From Sipunculus nudus (Eukaryota; Annelida; Sipuncula; Golfingiida; Sipunculidae): DNA of 64,000 nucleotides. The notes beneath the pieces were generated by a model. That model ran no database searches. It was not told the origin of the DNA and saw only the letters and a list, made by a program, of their open reading frames with translations. The translations under genes were made by a program, and so were the position numbers. This document shows, in pieces, positions 52,401 to 62,501 of the stretch. Position 1 is the stretch's first letter. Each line of letters starts with the position of its first letter. Location: positions 11,389,241 to 11,453,240 of the forward strand of contig CM049318.1 in NCBI GenBank assembly GCA_026874595.1. Reading direction: 5' to 3'.

Positions 52401-55400
52401 CAATGAGGTCCACCTACCTCTGTGCTTGGTCATATCAATGAGGTCCACCTACTTCTGTTCTTGGTCATATCAATGAGGTCCATCTACCTCTGTGTTTGGT
52501 CATATCAATGAGGTCCACCTACCCCTGTGCTTGGTCATATCAATGAGGTCCCCCTACCTCTGTGCTTGGTCATATCAATGAGGTCGCCCTACCTCTGTAC
52601 TTGGTCATATAAATGAGGTCCACCTACCTCTGTGCTTGGTCATATCAATGAGGTCCACCTACCTCTGTGCTTGGTCATATCAATGAGGTCCACCTACCTC
52701 TGTGCTTGTTTATATCAATGAGGTCCACCTACCTCTGTGCTTGGTCATATCAATGAGGTCCACCTACCTCTGTGCTTGTTCATATCAATGAGGTCCACCT
52801 ACCTCTGTGCTTGGTCATATCAATGAGGTCCACCTACCTCTGTGCTTGGTCATATCAATGAGGTCAACCTACCTCTGTGCTTGTTTATATCAATGAGGTC
52901 CACCTACCTCTGTGCTTGGTCATATCAATGAGGTCTACCTACCTCTGTGCTTGGTCATATCAATGAGGTTCACCTACCTCTGTGCTTGGTCATATCAATG
53001 AGGTCCACCGACCTCTGTGCTTGGTCATATCAATGAGGTCCACCTACCTCAGTGCTTGGTCATATCAATGAGGTCCACCTACCTCTGTGCTTGGTCATAT
53101 CAATGAGATTCCAGGCAGCCCTGGCACCGTTCATCGCTCCCTCTATCACAGCCTCAGGGGGTCCAACAAAAGTGTACACAGTCCGGTTGGTGGACGGGCC
53201 GGGGTCCACATCCAAAAGGTTGACATCCTCTGTGCTGGCGATGGCATTGGCGATCGCTTCAATCACCTAGAGACCAAACATTAACAGATTGTTCAGTAGG
53301 AAACAGGGAGATACATTTATAAAACTTGTTTATATATACCCATCAGTTATATATATACAAATGTTATCAAATATAGGAAAATATAGGATATTCATATCTG
53401 AATGCTGAAAAATACATGAAGTTATAGGAGACAATTTTAACATAGGAATATATGAGGCAGCATGAGCCCTGGATTATAAACACCCACACTGGCACTTTAC
53501 ACTTTGATTAAGGTCTTAAACATCAGTATGCTTAAATGCTGATCAAATCACTTTGTCCATAACTCTACTGTACATAAACTGTTGCCCTGGGACAACTTTT
53601 CATGTTCATATTCTGCTATAAATATTTCCTAAAATGTGGTATTTAAAAAAAGGAGAATTCCAAAACCGGTTTGATATTTTAAAGATTAAAAACAAATTTA
53701 TTTTATATTTTACATTTTTTATTTATAATTTTAACTTTAATTTAAGTTTACATCAATATTTTCATTCATTCCTTCTTCTATTCAATACGCAAATGTAGAG
53801 ATGTAAACCTATGCTAAGAAAAGCATATTTTATTTCTGACAATATTTGATGGGGGAACCTTTTATAGGTGACCACTGAAAAAAATTCAAGTACATTTGAA
53901 AAATAAATATCGTATATAATAAAATTGTTGAAGGTTAACACCCCTAAAAAAAATACATCGGGGGGGGGGGGGGGGGGGTTTACTGCAATTTTTTACATGT
54001 TGCATTTAGGTGTTCTGTTTGCTGGAATAAATGATTTTAGTCAATTAATTGACATATATCAAAATCTAACATATCCATAAACTAGATTTAAAAGGAAAAT
54101 AACAGCTAAAATAAGATGTCCGTATCATGTGGTCACAGAGCAGTCGTTATATAGTATAGTCATATATTCAAGATAGAGAGGGAGCAACACAAGGCTGATG
54201 CTGCTCATTATCTGATACAGCCAGTCTTAGACAGGCATATAGTAATCATAAAAACTAAAACAATGCCTACACATGCTTGTGTAACAGTCATTCAGACACA
54301 CAGAGGACGAAACATTTCTGATGGCATTCTGTAAATATGAACACTTCTGATATTACATACAGCAGTACTAATATTTCACAGACTCAATCAAAAACCAGAG
54401 TGTGCACATCATATCACTCGAACTCACAATCAATACATACAACATATGACACGAAGGTCTGGTGACCCTTTGGCGACCTGAGGTAGACAGGTACAGGCTT
54501 TCTGCCTCGTCAGAAAGCACCGACTTTAAATCAAAATCAGGTACATGTATTAAGTCTTTGTAGGACTGAATGAGGTATGAGAATTTCTGTCTGCCAGTAA
54601 CCTCAGGTCCTCAACAGCAATGTTTGCTCAGTAAACTGTGATCACCAGCAGCACAGATCAATACGTCGTGGTTGTAGGTTTGTTACAGTATACTGTATGA
54701 CCAGGCTGCCAGCACTGTAGAAAAGGTATGTTACCATCAATAAGCTCAACTTCATAGCTACTTGACCCCTGTGTGATATATCTTATTCTGTGTTGATGGA
54801 TTTGTCAGTGTTCTACAATACTTGTCTCATGTCACGGCTGGGACCTAGAGTTAACGGTCCACCTTGACTGCCAGACAGAACCATTAAACCAGCTCTGTCT
54901 TTAATACTGATGCCTTTTATCTTTGACTTCAGCACTGTCTACAACATTTCTGCCTGTGTCATAAGTTTTTCCAATTTTGCCATTGACATTAGGACTTTCC
55001 TAGTTACGTCTGTGACATAAGGTGTTTCATAGTTATACCTGTGATATTAGGATTTTCCTAGTTATGCCTGTGTAATTAGATTTTTCCTAGTTACGTCTGT
55101 AACATCAATGTTTCATACGGTTATATCTGTGACATTAGGTTTTTCCTAGTTACATCTGTGACATTAGGTTTTTCCTAGTTACATCTGTGACATAAGTGTT
55201 TCATAGTTATATCTGTGACATGTTTCATAGTTATATCTGTGACATTAGGTGTTCATAGTTATATCTGTGACATTATGTTTTCCTGGTTATGTCTGTGACA
55301 CAAGGTTTTTCCTAGTTTTGTCTGTGACATTTATAATTGGTTTTCCACATTATGGAAGACCATGATATATCTTTTAGACCAAGGATGATCTTTACATTAC

Positions 55401-58400
55401 TAAAGGAATCAGGTTGTCTGATTAAGAAAAGTCAGGTCTTGGGCAGCTCTCTCGTTTAATTAAGACTGCAAAAACAATTACACTTGTCACATAGAGCTAT
55501 ATTAATCTGTAACAAGTTTTTTTATACCTTTCTTTAATATTTGTTATTTTTAATATTTTGCATTAAATTGTCTGAGCAATTTTTTTTCTCTTGGATCAAA
55601 ATGAAAATTAAATTATTTCATTGTACAAAAATAGACACAATTTCCCAATTCTTCTTAACTGAAAACAATGGGAGAAAACAAAATTGACATTTCATGTTTC
55701 AATCCCATTTAAACCTGCCAATGAAGATGTAAAACATTACCTCCCAAAACCTGTGATACCAATTAATTCTGGTGAATATTTATTTCAATACCTGACTAGA
55801 TATAAAATACCATCATGATCTGACTATATATCAGATATCCTCATGTTCTTAGAAGATATCAGATATCATCAACAGCTGACTTGATATAAGATACCTTCTT
55901 GATCCAGAAGACTAGATATCAGATACCATCAAATTCTGACTAGATATAGGATATCCCAGGTCATGATCTGACTAGATATCATATAAAATTTTAATTATGA
56001 TCTGACTAGATAGCTGATATCCTCAAAATTTGACTGGATTTCATATATCCCTATGATTTGACCAGATATCAGATATCCTCAAGTTCTGACAAGATATCAG
56101 TTATTCTCAAGATTGGACTAGATACCTGTTTCCTCAAGAATTGACTAGATAACAGATATCCTCAAGTTCTGACTAGATATCAGATATCCTCAAGATCGGA
56201 CTAGATATAAGATATTCTCAAGATCCGACTGGATACCTGATATGATCAAGATCTGACTATATCAGATATCCTCAAGTTCTGACCTGATATCAGATATCCT
56301 AAAGTTCTGACTTAATATCAGTTATCCTCAAGATCTGACAAAATATCAGATATTCTCAAGATCAGACTGGATACCTGATATGATCAAGATCTGACTAGAT
56401 ATCAGATATCCTCACATTCTGACTAGATATCAGATATCCTCATGTTCTGACTAGATATCAGATATCCTCATGTTCTGACTAGATATAAGATATTCTCAAG
56501 ATCTGACTGAATACCTGATATGATCAAGATCTGACTAGATATCAGATATCCTCAAGTTCTGACCAGATATCAGGTATCCTCCAGATCTGACAAGATATCA
56601 GATATCCTCCAGATCTGACAAGATATCAGATATTCTCAAGATCTGACTAGATATCAGTTATTCTCAAGATCTGACTAGATATCAGATATCCTAAAGTTCT
56701 GACTTGATATCAGATATCCTCCAGATCTGACAAGATATCAGATATTCTCAAGATCTGACTAGATGCCAGTTATTCTCAAGATCTGACTAGATAGCTGATA
56801 TCCTTAAGATCTGACTAGATAACAGATATCAACACAATCTAACCACAGATAAGATACAATCATGACCTGACAAGAATTCATCATAATATGCTTAGATAAT
56901 AGATATCATCATGATCTGGCTCATTTTCAGATATCATCATGATCTTACCAGATATCAGATGTCTTCACAATCAGACTACAAATCATATATCATGATGACC
57001 TGACCAGATATAAGATACCATCATGATCTGACTAAATTTCATATATTACCATGATCTTACCAGACACTGGATATCAGATATCATCATGGTCTGTTCAACA
57101 CAAATAAAACCATCTTGACTAAACTTCAAATAACTTAAATCTCAGTCACATTAACCGGTGTGCAATGTCACAGTAACACTGGATAAGGCTGACAAAGGTG
57201 TTCATGTTATTCAGGTTTGCTAATAAAGAACATAGCCTCTTTTTTGCTAAAAAAAAAAGTCTGTATTCAGAACCACATTACACTACCATGACATCATGAC
57301 CAAAGCTGGAGAGATATCAAACACACAGGGAGCTATTTCCGTGAACCAGTAAACATCACTTACCTGATTAACTACTCCATTAAATCTAATACACTTTATT
57401 CTCTTCTACTCCTCCCAGCTCACCAACTACAAAACCACAACCTTAGGCCTTAGTAATCATCACCCGCAGAAAGCAACGCCACTGTGTCGGGTAAGTGCAT
57501 CTGATACTGTGATTGTATGTATATATTTGCATCTGGACAGGTAGCTTGTAATACTACAAAGGGTGCCCAGAGTCCTTCTTTATTTAGGTGATATGGGGGT
57601 TATAAGCAAGTTATATAACATTTTGGGTAGGTGAGGGCTCCAGCACTCACTGCAACTATTTATGGGTTGGCTTGAAGTAAACATTACTTGACATGGTGTT
57701 TGAAAACTTTAGTAAAATCTACAAATTTTGATCAATTCTTTTCAAATTTCAGATTTAAAAGAAAATATTATGCTGTGAAAATTAAATCAACAGTGCACAC
57801 AGGAGAAAACAGCTTGTACCTTATTGTCACCAGAAAATCGGTGACAATATGTACGGTGTTTTGTATCATAGTTTAACGAAGTCTGTTCTCTATTGATATT
57901 GATGTGAAGCGTCATCCTAAAGCGTTGACAGGTCTGGATTGTATATATATTGTGTATTCTTGTATGAAATCCCATCGGCTATCAGCTGATTTATCTGTGT
58001 CAAGCATTGCGTGTATTACATCTGGTATGTGGGTTGCCATGGTGATGCTAGCAGTCATACTAGATCACATATATCCTTATATGGGACACTTGAGCCATAA
58101 GCCAATCAGAGAACCGGATCGCCGTACACAGTGCACAGGCGATTGTGATGTCAGAGTTCAGGGAGAGACGCGGGACGCTGCTTCAGTTGGGTCTTGAAGC
58201 TTGAAGAGGCAGCACGCATGCACGGCAGAAAGAACATTGAAACGCTTAAACCCGCCAGGAACGGCATAGAAGCAAGCTTCTACATGAGGCAAGGGTCAAG
58301 CTCACGAGATCACAGCCGTGCTGCCGACAGAGCATCGTATTGGCAGTAAAGTAAGTGCACACGCGTCACCTGCCGGCCTAGTTCAGCTTGACCTAGATAC

Positions 58401-61400
58401 ATAATCGCTGTAAGCCGTGAAACAATTGCTACACCAGTAAGGTCAAGGACTCTAAGCTCATATGTAAACAAAGAGAGCTATTACCATTCATGTGAACGTA
58501 AACCTACCCGGGTCGCTGTCAAGCAAGATCGGTTGAAGATTGCTAAACTCAGAAAGACTATATGGTACTAACCATACGCTAGATTCTACACAAAACAGTA
58601 ACCAGAGATCTCTGAAGGAACTGGACTTTATTGTTTTTATACAAACCATGGACTCAGTAAATATCCTGTATTTTTAATGTGAAGGACTGTCGTATTGACA
58701 CATCAACGCACACACACTCACATCTATGTCTCTGTATGTATTGTCTTGAATTATATTTGTGAATTTAACCTGATGTCTCGTAGTTTCTATTGATCTGGGT
58801 GTATGATTGTCTGGTATTTTTATACACGTCCTTAAAAGATCCTGGAAATGTCACCTGTAATGACCGGGATCTAATTTCCTGATTAGTGAAATCAAATGGC
58901 GAGTGTAAACCCATCCTATTGTTTTATAGGATATATCCATTGTAAAGTTATCACGTTAAGTCAGGGGTGACACTTATGAACAGTATACTGTTGCTCTGGA
59001 ACAACTCGCATTCTTGGAGCACGGTGGCGTATGGTTAAGGGCAAGGGACTTGTGACCGCAAGGTTATGGATTTGCGCCCCGTTCTGACCACTGTCCAAGC
59101 TAAAACTTCTAGGCAAAGTCCTTAATACCAGGGGACGCATTCGTCCCTTGAGTGAATTGGTACTGGTCTTTGGGGGATGGCTATGTAGAACAAATAACTA
59201 ACCAGCGCCTGATATGGCTGCTTGGGTTGTATGTTAGCCAGGGAACAGAGAAAAGCTACAAGAATGAACAAGCCAGAAAGACCATGAAGGCAAAGTGTAA
59301 ACTATTAAGTCAGATGAGACTGACATCGTCAATGATATCAGACTATAAAACCCCCACCTTTACCTTTAATGTTCTTCCCTGCTCACATTCCTCAGACAGA
59401 GCAGAAAGTCATCATGTCCAAGGAATGTTCCACACTGAACCAGAGGCATCAGGTTGCCAATAGGTTTTTCAATATGGTTCAAGCTCGTTTTCATGAAATC
59501 CTTATTAGAGCAAAAGATGGCACGTCAGACAGAATTAAGCCAAGACCCAGACAGTCATAGAAACACAAGGAAACGCATAAAGTGACTGTAGGGAGACACA
59601 GATACTGCAGATGGTGTGGGGTTGTTTTGTTTTTTATTCCTGCACCACAAACAGTCTTCATCTAGTTGTTGTCAGATATAGTTTGTGGAAGAGTATTAAT
59701 GCACTTAAGGGTGTCTGTTACACAGTGACGAGACCTAATGAACATTCAATGTTATACCTTTACAGGCAATTGATACCTCAGCTGGTAATTATGGTTTAAA
59801 TGCTTTTCTGGGGGCTTAAAATAAATACTAGAGGAAAATATAGAGTTTACTGAACTGAAACTGCTTGAATGCTTTTAGATCTATGGATCAACAAGAACCA
59901 GATCTATAAAAAAAAAGAAAAACAAACCTGGGGTACCTGCTGGTGTGCCTAAGTTAATCAACGACATAAATAAGCAGGCTCGAAATACACTTGGCAGGAT
60001 TAGGTATTTTCCAACTATACCAACACTGAAAGTAATAACATGACTGCAGAATTATATTTAGATCAAATATCTCATTTATATTATTTGGATAACAAAATTT
60101 AATATTCTGTGGAAGTGGTTAATCCGGCATGTCTGAATTTTCATGCTTTTTTAATAAACTGCATTAGTGCAGTTTGTATTTTCGCGCAAATCAGTATGTT
60201 AGGTAATTCATTTTGTATCAAATTTTTTAAAATATCTATGAAAGACAGGTTTGTAGTGCAAACCTAACAACCTCCGGGTGACTGCATACATGCCATGGAT
60301 GACTGATTAATTATCACGACCGCAAGGTGTAAGCAACTCGTACTGCACCCAGCCACATTGTTGACATCTGAGTAAGTTGTAGAAAGCTCAACAACAACAA
60401 CTGTGATTACTTACCAGAAGCGGCCAGCTATGTGTGAACAACAAACAGAGCTGACAACAATCCCATCTCATTCTCAGCTCCGTCGTAGGCCTACTTCAAA
60501 GCCATTGGGAGGGGGGTTCTAAAGTTCTTGAAAGACTACTTGTTAATCACAGTTGTTTCCACATATCGCTATATATGGGAGGTGATCTCAGCTGAGATAT
60601 CAATTGCTATAACAGTAACATCATATTTGAAGTAGTCTCAACTCATGCGACTCGGCAAGGAGAGATTACCAGACCCATATGACTGTGTAAGGCAAAAATG
60701 CTGCAATCTTCTGAATGATTGGATCAAAATAATGCTTGTTCTTAATTAAGCGCAAATCTAGCTCCCACATAAACCCTGCCATATTATAAACAAAACCACT
60801 CAACCATTATATTCTTATACCAATAATTGACTAGAGCTACTGGCACAACTTCTAAAAACTGAACATACTAATGCCAATAAACCAAATGGATAAACGTCTG
60901 AAAAATTAGATTACAGCATTAACTAGAAGTTTGGGACTATGAAGGTCCTCCATTAGGGCCCCATTATTCACCAGTTCCTAAAAATGGTCATCATGGGCAC
61001 TACCTCCACATGAGTTCAATCATCTGTCACTCATTTAGTGATTCAAGGCCAGGCAATCCCTCTACATGAAACACATGAGTTAAATCATCTGTCACTCAGT
61101 CAGTGATTCAGGGACAGGCAATCCTTCCACATGAATCACAGGAGTTTAATCATCTGTCACTCAGTCAGTGATAAAGGGCTAGGCACTCCCTCCACATAAA
61201 GCAAAGGAGTTAAATCATCTGTCACTCAGTCAGTGAGTCAGGGCCAGGCAATCCCTCCACAAGAAGCACAGGAGTTAAATCATCTGTCACTCCGTCAGTG
61301 ATTCAGGGCCAGGAAATCCCTTCACATGAAGCACAGGAGTTAAATCATCTGTCACACAGTCAGTGATTCAGGTCCAGGCACTCCCTCCACATGAAGCACA

Positions 61401-62414
61401 GGAGTTTAATCATCTGTCACTCAGTCAGTGATACAGGGCCAGGCACTCCCTCCACAAGAAGCACAGGAGTTAAATCATCTGTCACTCAGTCAGTGATACA
61501 GGGCCAGGCACTCCCTCCACAAGAAGCACAGGAGTTAAATCATCTGTCACTCAGTCAGTGATTCAGGGCCAGGCAATCCCTCCACATGAAGCCCAGGAGT
61601 TTAATCATCTGTCACTCCGTCAGTGAGTAAGGGCCAGGCAATCCCTCAACATGAAGCACAGGAGTTAAATCATCTGTCACTCAGTCAGTGATTCAGGGCC
61701 AGGCTAGCCAATAAGAATGAACTCCTCAATTGCCTTTTTTTCAGTGACTGACGCAATGTGGAGTCCATAGATTGTACCTGCAGTTAACTGTGATTATAAC
61801 ACTCCATACAAAACTGTGAGATATAACATATATCCATTGATTAATTTTCAGTACATCTATGTGTATTGTATATTTGACCACTAGAAAACATTACTGTTCT
61901 GTTCTCAGCCCTATTTTGCACCAAGGAAGTTAAAATATGAACATAATAGTACACAGGCCTAAAGCCTTATACAGGACTGCCACCGAATGCAAGATGTCTA
62001 CCGGGGATGTTAATGCTTCTATTCTCTCTGGACAAATAATATCAGTTGTGGATGTTACAGGTGCTTCATGCTTTCCAGAATGGTTATTTTTTATTACAGA
62101 CCTTTCGACATACAACATTATGTGAACATTGGTTTGTTGAAACCATAGGAAATATTTTTATTCAATTTTCTTTCTAAGAGTAACAGATCGTATTGTGCTA
62201 TAACCCCAGTTAGCCCTTTGGTGGGCCGGCGACGCAACAGAAACCTGAAACCCGTTGCATCGCCGTCAGCGGCAAGGGCCAGGCAATCCCTCCACAGTTT
62301 ATAGTATGTAAACCTTTTGGTTTTGTCCAAATATGTGATAGTTTGTTACTGTAAAATGGCACAAGGATTTATTGGTACTGCACATTCTTCTATAATTTTA
62401 GAGAACTGATTGAA

Positions 62415-62501
<87 letters not shown>

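Noticed and set aside
53052-53284. Plus-strand frames over the FTCD exon 2 region ([13 protein letters not shown]...)
   Set aside because: Antisense shadow of exon 2 and the 35-bp array; the minus strand matches FTCD with correct splice sites.
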